DNA of 52,761 nucleotides from Anthoceros angustus (lineage: Eukaryota > Streptophyta > Anthocerotopsida > Anthocerotales > Anthocerotaceae), in assembly GCA_010909165.1 (NCBI GenBank), contig VJWM01000338.1, positions 1 through 52,761 on the forward strand, written 5' to 3'. The notes beneath the pieces are model-generated. The model searched no databases, was not told the DNA's origin, and was given only the letters and a program-made list of their open reading frames with translations. Both the position numbers and the translations under genes were made by a program. This document shows positions 21,074 to 32,284 of this stretch, piece by piece. Within the stretch, counting starts at the first letter, position 1. Each line of letters begins with the position of its first letter.

Positions 21074-22125
21074 CGGATTTTTCAATCACTCCGGATTTCA
21101 CTTTGCAATCTGAACTTAGAAAGTGCGAAACCTGAACTAGTTAATGGTAGGATATCTCAAAAGAAATGTGAGCTTACAACTTGGAAGCAAGGACTTGGTT
21201 ATGCAGATATAAACCGGATCTCCCGGATTGCCTCTTATATACATATGGCATACATAAATTTCAAGTCAAATTTCTATAACCAAACTCTCTGTAAATATGC
21301 TTTTAAATAAAAATTCAGCATAAAAATATAATTAAAACTATAATTCGATTCCAATTTATGAACCATTGCAAATGTAGATTACCTAGATATATTATTTGTT
21401 TACTTCTGTATCATCTATATAAGTAAAATATTTAAGCCATATGTAGATACTTAAAAGCCAAAAACACATTCGATAGAATGAGTATATTTGGAAAACATTA
21501 TAAAATGATTCTTTAAATATAAAATAATTTTAATATTATAATTTATATATTCTATAATACTAACTATTATACTATAAAATATGTATATTTAAATAGAATT
21601 ATTTTGACTCCACATGCCTGCATGTATGTGCCTCCTTATCTTTATACAAGGGGGGACCGCGTACTCAAGGCTTCATACGAGGGAAGCCAACATGCCCGGA
21701 TTCACTAGAACTATTTAAACACACCACGCGAGGTCCGAGAGAAGTCAATCTCGGATGTATCAATTGAGCATCTAACTAATTTAAGATGTAAAAACCAAAC
21801 AGTACGCAACATCAATATCATCAGTCAATTTTGAGAAGAACTAAAAGATGTTGGCACAAACATTACCAAGCATAATTTGATCGTCAGTATACTTGTGATT
21901 CCCCAACCGAGGCTTGAGTCTCAATAAGAGCTGAGTTTCTAAATGGGATTGAATGAGTTGATGTTCTGATACGAGATTGGGAATGAGAGATTGGGAAAAA
22001 AATGAGGAAAAAAAATGAAGATGAGAATGGAGTGGTTGAATAACAAGCAAATGGTGCGTTTGAAGTTGTCTGTACATGATAGCTGGTGGCACATGTGGAA
22101 ACTCATGATGTGTGTGAGTCCACCG
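21074..22125. other. AT-rich spacer downstream of the P450
   Basis: 21,230-21,610 is very AT-rich. No gene is visible. The P450 3' UTR should lie at the start of this stretch, but no single polyadenylation signal stands out. Confidence 0.4.
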
Positions 22126-23245
22126 GTGAGATGAACACGATTTTTTGGGGTGAATATATAGGAAGGGGGTTTTGTGCCTTTTATCTGCCGAAGGGAGTTT
22201 CACATAGGTATTGAACTCGTGTTTTCAGGGTATGGGTGAAACAAAGTAAAAGAAGGGTATCAATTTGTGTCAACCAAGTCTTAAATGCAGTATGCTAGCG
22301 AAGGGTTATGGTTTAAGAGTATACCTCATTTTGGGTGCATTTAAGACCCATGGACAAGGGCCATTGCTACCGGTCACCCTACAAAAAAATGACTATGCGA
22401 CAGAGCGACATGCATAAATCATGAAGAGTAACGCTATTCTCATCGCAACCACAGAGACCCCTAAAAGTCAGGATGAGATTTTGTTGACTGCACCCTAACA
22501 TCTGTGGGGAGCATGACAGTGAGGGAAGGTGGCGACCACCGGCCTGGCGATGACACATCGCGACTGTCGTACACTCGCAGGCCAATATTGGGACCCGTTT
22601 GGAAAGGGTCTTTGGGGTTTGGGGTTTGGGGTTTGGGGTTTGGGAAGGGCTTTGGCATAGCCTCAATTGTGCTCGCAGATATATTCATATGATTCGGTCC
22701 CACTAACTACAGTAGATTAAAGAGAAATGGTATGCGGCAACTAGTCCATTGACATATCGCTCGGGGAAAAATGCCTGTAGGGATCATCCTGTCCTGCCTG
22801 ACAATATGCAGCAATGCAGAGCACGGGCCCACTGGCACCCTCCCCATAGGACCTTAAGCATGTAATGGAAAAAGGTTTGAACCTTGGTAAATATCAAGTA
22901 TTTCAAGTTTGTAACGGCTCACACAGGACAACCGCAAACAAAATCCTACTCTCGGCCAAGATGCTTTTGAAGAATATGTGCTCAGCTTGCAAATGGACAC
23001 TCCAAAAGCCTAAAGCATGCCCTTACCAGTTGCCCGCCGAAGATAAGCCAACATTCTGAGAGTTTCCTACTCTTTTCCCGAATGCACGCCATCATCTTCG
23101 CTGGGCACGGCATCATCACCGTCATCTTCACTGTCCTCAATGGCACTTTGACTCGCTGATTGAATAAAGCCTTGCAATTCAATCAACTTATCCTTGATTG
23201 CCTTTTTATCCATAGCATACAAATGTTTCTGTGCATTCAAGTTGA
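22125..23245 (-). pseudogene. DUF7869-type transposase-like gene, 3' half, copy C
   Basis: Minus-strand relic parallel to copy A. The acidic segment at 23,065-23,160 (SASQSAIEDSEDDGDD) is preceded by a LNAQKHLYAMDKKAIKDKLIEL stretch that matches copy A near 4,170-4,250 and copy D near 25,920-25,990. The WVLNAP block (about 22,330) and following lines match copy A at 3,380-3,420. Frames are heavily broken. Similarity ends abruptly at about 23,245, where a GC-rich plus-strand block begins, consistent with insertion into this copy. Confidence 0.55.
22608..22650 (+). repeat. Short (TTTGGGG)n array
   Basis: Four consecutive GGTTTGG-type units (TTTGGGG). They resemble but do not equal the plant telomere unit TTTAGGG. 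Too short to be telomeric, so probably a local simple repeat inside copy C. Confidence 0.7.
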
Positions 23246-23249
23246 TCAT

Positions 23250-23943
23250 CTTCGCCCGGTTCAGCCAGGAGACTCACAAGCTGAGGTGCGAGAAGCCACC
23301 TCCATCAGGACTATCCCCATATCTGATCCATGTGTGGGGACACTACAACCTCCTGAAGGAGGGGGAAGAAGAGCGGGCGCTCCGGAAAGGGCTGGCGGCC
23401 CTACCGGAAGCGGAGCGGGCAAAGGCGCCCGAGGAGGAAGCCCGGCCCGTCCGGAGCAAGAGAGCGCGGGAGGAAGACGACTGGGAGGGAATCCCAGACT
23501 CCATACGTTTGGAGCGGACTCCCTCGCCACCAAGGGAAGTGTGGGAGGACATCCCCGCTTCCTCCTCCTCCCGGTCACCGAGCCATCCACAGAGACGGCC
23601 GAGGCGGGTGTCGGCGGCTCCAGCCGGCCATGCACCACCACAGGCGGCCGAGCCCGACGGACTCGGGGGGACCAAGAGGCGGAAGACGTGCCACCCGCCA
23701 ACGCACACTGGACGGCGCTGTGCCGCCCGCCAACGGAATGGCGGTGGAGGCCGAGGAGGCAGAAGGGCGGAAAGGGACGCCACCAAGGAGGCTACTAGCG
23801 GCCCACCGGGCAGGCCTGCCTCCGACCGGGAGAGGCAAGAGGGTCGCCCAACCCCTCACCCTCCGAGCCCTGGAGAAAGAGGGCGAGAGGGAGTTGGCGC
23901 CAAGAGGGCCAAAGAAGGTGAGGCTCGGGCCTCCGAGACCTAA
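23250..23943 (+). CDS. GC-rich basic/acidic open frame, gag-like, unrecognised
   Basis: Open from upstream of 23,250 to a stop at 23,943. The first part reads LSPYLIHVWGHYNLLKEGEEE, a helix-rich segment reminiscent of retroelement gag N-terminal regions. It is followed by Glu/Arg-rich, then Pro/Arg-rich low-complexity sequence. Around 23,630-23,990 another frame looks equally plausible (TLRALEKEGERELAPRGPKK), so a frame change may lie between this frame and the next. GC content is far above the flanks, and both edges are sharp. It probably arrived as one insert with the next feature. No function can be assigned. Confidence 0.4.
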
Positions 23944-23988
23944 GGGTCTGATTAGGGGAGAGCCCAGTCCGGACTCGCTCGGATCAGT

Positions 23989-24660
23989 ATGGAGTCCTGG
24001 CAGAGAGATACCCTCCCCACAACGGACTTATTTGGGGCCTCACCAGTGGCAGCCGTGGAAGAGACACGGCGGGTCCTGGCTACCGTCATGGACGGTATGC
24101 TCTGGGGTCTCTGCGGGACGGCCGAGAAGACCCAGGAGGTGGAAGCCACAAGGAGGCGCATGGTGCTCCTCCAGGAGCAGATGGAGGCGGCCCAGGAGGC
24201 GAGGAGGAAGGCAGAAGCTCTCGGCCGCATCGAGGAGGGGAAGCGCCGGGAGGCCGAGAGGGAAGTCTGGTCCATTCGACAGGACCGGACTAAGTTTCTT
24301 CAGCTGGGTGAGCAGCTGAAGCAGGCACAGGAGGCCCAAGCACGGGCTGAGGATCTCTGCCAACGAAGGAGGGAGGCGCAGCAGGAGGCGGAGAGGGCTC
24401 GCGACCTGGCTGAGGCGGCCCGGCTGGCCCAACAGCAGACCAGCGAGGCTCAGCTGAAGGCAGCGCGGGAAGCGGAAGCCACGGCAAAGGTCGACCGGGA
24501 TCACTATCGACGTGATCGGAACCGGTGGAGGGAGACGGCTGGGGTAGCCGCGGCCAACCTCAAGGCCGAGCAGCGGCATGAGCAAGCACGGCCGAGCCGT
24601 GAGGAGGCGCTGGAGGTCACCGGGAGATCGGGGACCTGTGGTGCGAAGCCGCAGAGGTAG
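23989..24660 (+). CDS. Coiled-coil protein, gag-like, unrecognised
   Basis: An intact 223-aa frame from ATG 23,989. Residues 1-45 are globular (TDLFGASPVAAVEETRRVL). Residues about 50-215 form a continuous Glu/Ala/Arg/Gln-rich heptad pattern (TEKTQEVEATRRR-like, then EQLKQAQEAQARAEDLCQRR), a long coiled coil. No membrane segment or zinc knuckle is seen. Its position directly after the previous GC-rich frame and its insertion into transposon copy C suggest a retroelement gag or structural protein. A rearranged host gene is the alternative. The opposite-strand 224-aa frame is a composition shadow. Confidence 0.45.
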   Translation: MESWQRDTLPTTDLFGASPVAAVEETRRVLATVMDGMLWGLCGTAEKTQEVEATRRRMVLLQEQMEAAQEARRKAEALGRIEEGKRREAEREVWSIRQDRTKFLQLGEQLKQAQEAQARAEDLCQRRREAQQEAERARDLAEAARLAQQQTSEAQLKAAREAEATAKVDRDHYRRDRNRWRETAGVAAANLKAEQRHEQARPSREEALEVTGRSGTCGAKPQR

Positions 24661-24839
24661 AAGGGCGGGAGGGAGGACAAGAAGGATACCTTGGAGCGCA
24701 ACTCCAAGACGCAAAGAACAAAAGCGACATTAAACAAAGACGAATGAATGAATGAAAATAGGTTCAAAGGTTTTTTGGAAAATGGGTGCAATCATGACAT
24801 GAGACAAGAGTTTCAATATACGCATCCATGAAGAGAACG

Positions 24840-25010
24840 CTGGCCGACCGGCCCCAACATGCCTTGCCTATGGGCGCCGGCCGGCCAGCGCCCTCCCCAA
24901 ACATACCCTCCTCATGAGCGCCGGCCGGCCGGTGCCCTCCCCATGCACCCCCTCCCCATGGGTGCTGGCCGACCGGCGCCCTCCCATGCATGTCCTCCTC
25001 ATGGGCTACC
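24840..25010. repeat. GCCGGCC-rich minisatellite
   Basis: Imperfect repeats of a unit like CATGGGCGCCGGCCGGCGCCCTCCC. The same motif type occurs at 8,128-8,165, 26,620-26,900 and 40,240-40,335, and a related GGCGGCATGCCGCCTC form occurs at 43,610-43,960. Confidence 0.75.
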
Positions 25011-25054
25011 ATTGAGAAAATAAATAGTTAGTGCTTCCAATGCTTTCTAGTTTG

Positions 25055-25150
25055 TGATAGTTGCTCAAGTGGTTTGAGAAAATTTAATCATGAGTAGATC
25101 ATGAGTTTAAGCTCACTAGAGTTTAAGTAAATCAACCCACTTGATTTTAA
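25055..25150 (+). mobile_element. tRNA-like SINE unit, second copy
   Basis: The clearest A box of the family (TTGCTCAAGTGGTTTGAG), a B-box-like GAGTTTAAGCTC about 30 bp later, and the shared end CAACCCACTTGATTTTAAGGGCGC. Confidence 0.55.
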
Positions 25151-25445
25151 GGGCGCATGGGCACGAGCACTTAAGGGCGTTGGCATGCCCGTGCCGATGC
25201 GCCTTTCTGCTATCAATCTGAATGATTAAGTGCGCTGATGGCATGCCCGTGCCGATGCGCCCTTCTGCTCCGAATGATTAATGTGTTGGCATGCCCGCGC
25301 TAATGCACCCTTCCGCTATCAATCCAATGATATGGTTGATAGAAGGGCACATGCACCCATTTGCTATCAATCCGAATGATATGGTTTGATAGAGGGGCCC
25401 ATGCCTACTGCTATCGAGATGATATAGTTTGATAGATAATATCAT
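25150..25445. repeat. CTATCAA/TTTGATAG hairpin repeats
   Basis: Repeated units combine GGCATGCCCGTGCCGATGCGCC with CTATCAATCCGAATGATATG followed by GTTTGATAGAAGGG, which can fold as a short stem (CTATCAA with TTGATAG). The same motif is found near 2,660 and in bulk at 46,700-47,190. Confidence 0.7.
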
Positions 25446-25519
25446 AATTTTGAAGGGGTGAATAATCAAGGGGTTTTCCGTAAATAATCTCAAGGGGTTT
25501 TGATGGGCCCTAAAACAAC

Positions 25520-26590
25520 GCTTTTAAGGCATTCGAAAACATCTCCAAAAAAGGGTGTCACCCACTAAAGTTCCTACTTTCCATCCAAAGAATGTTTCAC
25601 GAATGGTGGTCAAACTCGAACCTATGGGATTAATGCAAAGTAGGAACGGTAAGGAAGGCCGTTCTCCCGGAAGGGACGATATAGAATTCAGTTTTGGGAG
25701 GAAAATGTGGTTTAGTAAGGACACAACAAAAGCCAATGTGGTATTTCCAAAACACAAGAATATCCGGAACTGACGTACAACATTCACTGGGACCCCGGAC
25801 AAACCGTGATTTCGCCACTCATCACCGTAGTTCAATCCTTCGTCATCACTTGGTCCAAATTCTCCAAAGATTGTCATCACTATCTTCAGCACTTTGACTC
25901 GCAGTATGAAGCCGCAACTGCAGAGCTTATCCCTTATCGCTTTTGTCCACCGCATACACATGTTTCGCGCTCAACACAAACCCATAATTCAAGATGGTGT
26001 TTCATTCACAAACACCTCTTGTATGTTTTTGGGTAATGGACCTTATTCCTTTTTCCCCAAGATCGCACTGGGTTGCACTGACTGACCATGTATTCCTACA
26101 CATATCTCCTTCAGACGCATCCGTGTGCTCGGTCCGATACTGGATAAGAAAGTGAGGTCGTGGTGCATCTAGCTCACGTCCAATGACTTTCCCAATCCAT
26201 GCGCGTGTCCATAGTGCATGGTGCACCGCTGTAAACATCCCCTCGGATTTCCATTATGTCCCCATTCATCCGCCATTCTATCTTCCGCATTTTGATATGC
26301 CCTCACATATCACGCCGTGGGAGGTCCTCAATAATGCCTCATCTAGCAAAGCTTCATCCGCACTTGAAGTGGTCAGCCGTATGATCCACTTCGCACGTGA
26401 AAACCACTTCCAAGGAAGCTGTAGCACTAGCCCAATGTTATTCTCCACAATGATAGTAATCTCCTTTTGGTCCACCCAAAAGGCTTTCCACCACTTGTAC
26501 TCTTCAGCAGTCACCTATGGACGCAAATCTTTTAACCCTTCCAAAGCCAAATGGGCCCTTCCGTCGGTGATAGAATACTGGTTCCTTCTT
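25520..26590 (-). pseudogene. DUF7869-type transposase-like gene, 3' half, copy D
   Basis: Minus-strand relic. 26,514-26,278 reads KAFWVDQKEITIIVENNI and EALLDEALL, aligning with WEDQEEIATIVDNNI and EAILAKPYC of copy G at 45,124-45,270. 25,990-25,820 matches the LSAKHVYAVDK / TASQSAEDSDD block of copies A and C. The rest is degraded. Confidence 0.55.
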
Positions 26591-26619
26591 ATCCCCCGCT
26601 TCACCATGCATGGTAGGAT

Positions 26620-26900
26620 GGTGCTAGGGCGCCGGCGGGCGCCCTTCAGCATGCCTCATGGGTGTACATGCCGTCGGTGCATGTGGGTGGAGCTAGGGGA
26701 GGCGCGATCGGCCCGCGCCTCCCCTGCCACACTCATGGGCGCCGGCCGGGCCCTCCCCTAACACACCGCCCATGGGCACCGGCCGCGCCCCCACACTGCC
26801 CATGGTGGCCGGCCGGCAGCGCCATCCCCTAACACCTTGCCCATGGGCGCCTGGCCGCCTCCCCCCCTGCCCATGGGCGCGCCGCCCTCCCACTCCTCAT
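26620..26900. repeat. GC-rich minisatellite
   Basis: Repeats of CCCATGGGCGCCGGCCG with CCCTCCCC spacers, adjacent to copy D. Same unit type as 24,840-25,010. Confidence 0.7.
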
Positions 26901-26959
26901 GGCTCTTAAAGAAAATTAATATTTAGCGGCTCATAAGTCTTGTAGCTTGAACTTGTTCG

Positions 26960-27090
26960 TTGGAATCGGACATAAATAAAGTTGTTGTTGAAAGAAGTGG
27001 TTGGGATAAAGGTACAATAATGAGGAGGTTTTGAGTTCGAATCTTACATCTTCATCAAAACTCAGCTTTGTTGACTTTAAGGGCGCTTGC
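26960..27090 (+). mobile_element. LINE 3' tail followed by SINE unit
   Basis: CATAAATAAAGTTGTTGTTG (26,970-26,990) is directly followed by a SINE-like unit with B box GAGTTCGAATCTT (27,032-27,044). This reproduces the junction seen at 2,495-2,640, although no LINE coding sequence is present here. Confidence 0.55.
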
Positions 27091-28005
27091 ATGGATGCAT
27101 GGGCGCATGGGCAACCAACTTTGTTCATTTTAAGGACGCTTGCATTGCCTTAAAGCCCAAGTGGTTGCATTGAGTGCCAGAAGGTTGAAGACCACGATTG
27201 GCGAGCTTTTGGATGAGGGTCAGCAGACCCTAAATGTTGTGTGTAGGCGAGGTGTTGGGAGTGGAGAACGTGGTGACAATGGATCCAGTGATGGGGGGCA
27301 CTCAAGCTCAAGAATTATACTAATGAATACAAGCATTGGAGGAGAATGAGACTTTTTGACGAGAGGATATGGACCGCCTTCGGAATTTGGTGGTGGTCCT
27401 TGACTCAGTATCGGCACAAGGCATAGATGAGTTGCTCGGCCAAACTCTTGAATGACTATTGTCAATGCTGATGACCACTTCCTCCTTTAGGAGTTGTTTG
27501 TTGAAATGTTCTCACGACCACTGAAATAAGACTCCCGTTAATACAGGATTGTTTTCATTGTGTTCCACCACTTGAAAGTAAAAGTTTTCGGTTGTAATAA
27601 ACAAATGAAAATGGCAGCCCTCTATGCATTCTACAAAAACGCAGACGGGCCCACACACACCCTCGTGCTCTAGGAGTGTAGACTTGAAAGTAACAAGATA
27701 ATATTTGAATCAGGAATATACGAACCCGCTTTGAAAACCCGGGACCAGTTCGTTCCCATCCAAATCGTGATGCAAGTTTAATGCTTGTGGTTTGCGCATC
27801 CCGTTTTGTGGGTGCTTTCACGATGTGGGTATGTGTTATGCATTGGACCTCTCTCGGTGCAGCCGAATGTCTTAAAGGTGAAACGAGCTCTGGATATTTT
27901 GCAGCCGTCAGCGGATGTCATCCACGACAAAGCGAATAACAATGTCTCATAGTTAAAGAAGGAGGATAGCAGGGCGGCATGCGGCGCCATCTGATTCTAA
28001 CCATG
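27091..28005. other. No gene recognised
   Basis: Short frames only. Nothing supported. Confidence 0.35.
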
Positions 28006-28008
28006 CGG

Positions 28009-29880
28009 TTATGGTACTTTCAAAAGTAAACTAGACTTACTTCCCTCTGGGGATTCTCGGCAGGGGTGGCTCGGAGGCATTGTCGACACGCTATCTAACA
28101 CAACTTCTCCTTCCTCGAGCATCCTCGGATCCTCAAAATTGTCGTTTGACCATAGCATTTCCGTGATATCGCATCCTCCTTGCTCTTCTCCAAATAGTCG
28201 GGATGCCACAATGCGGGGGTTTTGGCGATCATCATCACTCTCAGCAACCCAAGTGGGACTACGGGCACAGGATGCATCCTTCTCGGACAAGCTCAATTCT
28301 TTTGCCCAGGTGGGTGGGGCCTCGGCGGTGTGGCTCATGGGTCAACTCCTCCTCTGCGTCAGGTAAAACTTCATAGCCATAGATCCTTTGCGGAATGAAC
28401 TTGCAGCGTTTGTCAACCTCCGCAATGCAATTTCGGCCACAAGGAGTGCCGCTAATGTCGTTGTTCCACTCCACGCACATGCATCTAATATCAATCTCCT
28501 TCTGCGGAAGTTCTTGATCAACTTCATCATTAGACCATTGGCCTCACGATGCGGAAACAACCAGCTTGTCGGTGACATGTATAATCTTCTTCACCAGTCG
28601 TGTGCAATAACGCTCGCCCATTATTGAAAGAGCCACGCAAGGTGACGACATGGACACCTTTGTCTTCTTGCTCGTGCGGTCACACCCCACCGATGTACTC
28701 CACGATGTCAAAGCCTCCTTGGTCATTGTGCATATTAGTTTTGAGACCATGCCTCCACCACACCACTTCCTCATACTCTCACGACAATGCGGCTCTTCCA
28801 CACCATGCATTACTATCATTACGATCTCGTCGCACATTGTCATGTCATGGAAGGAATGAAATATGTTTGCCATTTGCGCCTCAAGTTTGACATCATACTT
28901 CCCTTGTTGTTGAATCCCACAGGGACATCCATCACCACCGTTGTATACTTCCGACTCCAAAGAAACCCTCTCATTTACGCCACATCTCTGCGCACCACTT
29001 GATACTTCACTAACTCCTCTGGGGCACGATAAAAGATTGCAGCCCTTCCTCCATGTCCATGTCCGCAAGTGCCCTCTGCTCATCCTCCAGCCCTTTCCAT
29101 GTGTGGACCTCTAATATAAAAGCACGGAAATCTTACGGTAGCTTTTGGTCTTCAACATCTTTAACTTCTGCAAAATAACACAAAACAAGTGAGGTTGCGA
29201 AAGTCGATTGCGGGGACAATAGGGAAAGGGAGGCGGCATGCGGCGCCCTCAATAGTTCTATCTTGGTAGAGCAGTGAAACTCACCTTCCCTTGAGGCGGT
29301 CTAAATGCATCCGTTGAGTGCAGTACTCCTTCCTCACCATCTCGAATGAATTGCAGCCTAGATGCTTACATGCCGCCACTTGGATCACATGTAGTTTCTT
29401 AGAAGAGTGATCTCCTTGGCCATACCATTGAGGTCTATGAGACTGTCGACCTTCTCGATTGACAGTCAACATTTTTGGCGGTCTCACCCGGTGGAATACC
29501 ACGAAAACTTAGGCTTCCTTGCATGTCCTTTTGGCTTCACAAAACTTTGGTCCACCGACTTCGCCTCATCTGATCTTAGTTTCCCCTTGCTCTTGCTTGT
29601 TCCTATGACAACATGTTTGGCTTATTACGGCAACATGGCCTCCACTTCGTGAAGATCTTATCGACATTTTCCCACACTCTCCCTCAAGTTTGGCGATGCA
29701 AAGGATATGTGTGCGATTATCGACCTTGTTTTGCTATCTTGCTCATCCTCTCGGCCTCATCATCATCTATCAAGCCCCACCTTATACTGGGTTGAACTTC
29801 CGGTTCATGCTCATATTGACACCATCTCTCTTTGCAATACAGCTCATCTCATAAAGTACTTACTTGCTCAATGAAATTCA
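28009..29880 (-). pseudogene. Beta-class amino-DNA methyltransferase-like gene, copy E
   Basis: In minus-strand order: ELYCKERWCQYEHEP and RWGLIDDDEAERMSK (about 29,860-29,730); KPKGHARKPKFSW (about 29,530); an exon ending MVRKEYCTQRMHLDRLKG at about 29,290 with donor GTGAGT; a 5' GC-rich intron ending TTTTGCAG near 29,168; ILEVHTWKGLEDEQRALADMDMEE (split in reading here); YTTVVMDVPVGF at the DPPY-motif position; VMHGVEEPHCRESMRKW; KTNMHNDQGGFDIVEY; and GLMMKLIKNF...LDACAWSGTT, then GRNCIAEVDKRC. The order DPPY-like, target region, then a GSGTT-like AdoMet motif is that of beta-class N4-cytosine/N6-adenine methyltransferases. Many stops and shifts make it dead. A DN4MT-type enzyme of early land plants is a candidate relative. 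Confirmation needs a profile search. Confidence 0.55.
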
Positions 29881-31640
29881 TCTTCGTTTGTCGGACATAG
29901 TGTTGTGGTGATTGGCGGAACCCTCATCTCAGTAAGTGAGCCCACAATACACATGGGCTTCCATCCATCCATCGGCCTTGATGGAATATGCGCGGATGCT
30001 TCATCGGCTGCATAGGTGTGATTGCCACGAGCACTCCATGACATACTTCTTGGCTCTAAACTTACTATGGATTGAATGTCGGCGGTCCGATGGGTCAATC
30101 ATGCATAGTAGACACACCTTCCCACTCTACCTTCGAAATGACTCGAGCCGGTGGTTGGTCCAAGCATCAAATCCACAATCTGTATCTGGAGAAAGAAAGG
30201 ATCACGAGGCCTTAATTCTCTAATTTCAAAAAGGCATTTCCGAGACCACTTTCTTAGCGTATCTTTGCCTCCTACGATACTCCATAAATAATCTTCGACC
30301 ATCCACAGAATGGGCCTCAGGCCTCTCCCGTCGATCGCGACAACATGCATAAGTGTCCATACGCTTTAGTGTGACATGACATAGCTAGATTTGTGTCATT
30401 TGGTCACATGGACCCGGCCCTCTGTGTCATCGAATTCAAAATTACAGCAGGAAGGAACCTCGCGGGAACATAAAAATGTGGCGCTCCGCGTGTCCACTTT
30501 CTAGAGGCCAGGAACCGATCGTGCATAACCAAGCCGGACTTCCTTCGCCCATTACGCCATCCCGTTGATGTCATATGGACCGCGGTGGGTGTTGCTTTGG
30601 GATGCATTCATGGCATATGTTCTTGAATTGATGTGAAAAGCTTGCATTCTGCGGTGAGCGTACATACACTGCGATACAGGGTGCAAATGCGGAGGCGAGC
30701 GGTGCGGCGATCGTTGTGTGTAAGGTTTCCGGCATGGATTGTGTAGGAATCGCCGATTGTGCGAGAATAAGCGATTTGTGATTGGAAGTTTCTCAAGCGA
30801 TTGGGGTGGTTACGCCCATGATGGCCCGCTCTCCTTGTAGTCAGCAGCGGTATTGGGGTGAGAAGGCGTCTGCGGCGGGAGCTTTGGCGAAGGCTGCGAG
30901 CAAGCGCAAAATAGGAATGAGCCGGTGGACATAGTAGGCAGTGCAGCGGCAACATCGGCCTCCACCTCCACAAGCCCAGTGCGGCAGCGATGCAGCGCGT
31001 TATTTCAAGGTCGTTGGGGTTGATACCGCACAATCTCGTGGCCAGCAACTAGCAAGGGGCTTGGAGAGCAATTCTTGCGGATGACAAGTGAGTTCTCGAT
31101 TGCAATGTCGTGAGATCTATAGTACTTTTGAAGAGCTTCCTCTGAAGGACTTTCGGACTCCCGGCACCGGAAAGATGAAGAGTTGTTTATCGCTCATGAG
31201 GAATATGATGGCATGTAAGAATTTGAAGGATGTTCGTGTCGGCGATCACCGCGAGCCGTAAATACGCCTGAATATCATTTTGCCGGTCGGATGACCATCG
31301 ATTCCCACACGCCAAGCACATTGGTGTGAGTTGGAGCGCATCCGATCTGCAGTGAAATTATGGGGTGGGAAGGATTGTCGGGCCAAGGTATGTGGTGCGG
31401 GTCCCAAGGAAGCTTAGGTCCGATGTGATCTCGGATGATGTGAAAGCCAGATTCTGCACTGGGAGCTCGCCTCTCGACCTTCCTCCAACACAAAGGACAC
31501 CAAGCGCCACGCATCGGGACCAAACACTTTTGAGACATCATCCACTTCTTGGATACTTCATGTGAGATGAATATGTCACTGGATTCCATGCTTGTGTTGT
31601 GAGTGCGAACCTTCATCTGTGCTCCCTCACCTTCCATGCT
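29881..31640 (-). other. Decayed sequence upstream of copy E, unrecognised
   Basis: Minus-strand frames at 30,350-30,099 (DYLWSIVGGKDTLRKW..., VDLMLGPTTGSSHFEGRVGRCVYYA) and 30,098-29,868 (SLTEMRVPPITTTL) look more protein-like than their surroundings. They may be upstream exons of the methyltransferase-like gene. No domain could be named. Confidence 0.3.
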
Positions 31641-32284
31641 TGTTTGTACTTCACGGCGTTATATGTTAGCACTACCTTCCAAATTCGTGTTTGACTCTTG
31701 GGCATGATGGTATGGAAGGGTGTTCACGAGGCTTCTCGTATGCATACCGGTGTTGTGATTTAGGGAGGTGATATGGGGTGGATGATTGGTGTTGGAAGGG
31801 CTATGTGATGCCCGTATGGCCTTGTGATGGTTTGGGCTGATTGGTGATGTTGATTCCCGCACTGGTTATGTTTGGGCAAGGCCGGGTTCCCTTTGGTGTG
31901 GGAGGACGGGGTGTTGTGGTTGCGCTTTGATTGGGGTGGTCACCGGGTGATTTTAGTGGACGCGTGGATGATGTGGAACCGGTGATGTGGTGGTCCGCTA
32001 TCTTGTTGATTGATGCGGTGATGTGGATGATGGCATGGTGATAAGGTGGACGGATTGGTGATGTCATGGAGTAGGTGGAGCTCGCTTTGCACTTAGTGAT
32101 GTGGTGGATGTGTTGGTGTTGATGATGGAATGGTGATCACCGCACGGTTTGGTGATGTTTTGGAGTTGTTCCATTTTAGTTGGCATCACTTGGTGACCTC
32201 GTGTCCGTCGTTGGAAGTGTGTTGCACGTTTTGATATTGGCCATCCATCGGTGATACCATCTGCATGTTGTAATGAAATCTGTT
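31641..32284. repeat. GGTGATG-rich low-complexity stretch
   Basis: Dense GTGATG/GGTGTTG triplets on the plus strand without coding features. The complementary composition (CACCATC, ACATCACC) is found at 37,480-37,860. Confidence 0.6.

Noticed and set aside
22608-22650. Telomeric repeat or interstitial telomere
   Set aside because: The unit is TTTGGGG rather than TTTAGGG and only about four copies are present.
24040-24714. 224-codon minus-strand frame rich in Leu and Pro
   Set aside because: Composition shadow of the coiled-coil frame on the plus strand.
31641-32284. Minus-strand frames rich in His, Thr and Pro near 31,659-32,067
   Set aside because: They are translations of GGTGATG low-complexity DNA and not a gene.
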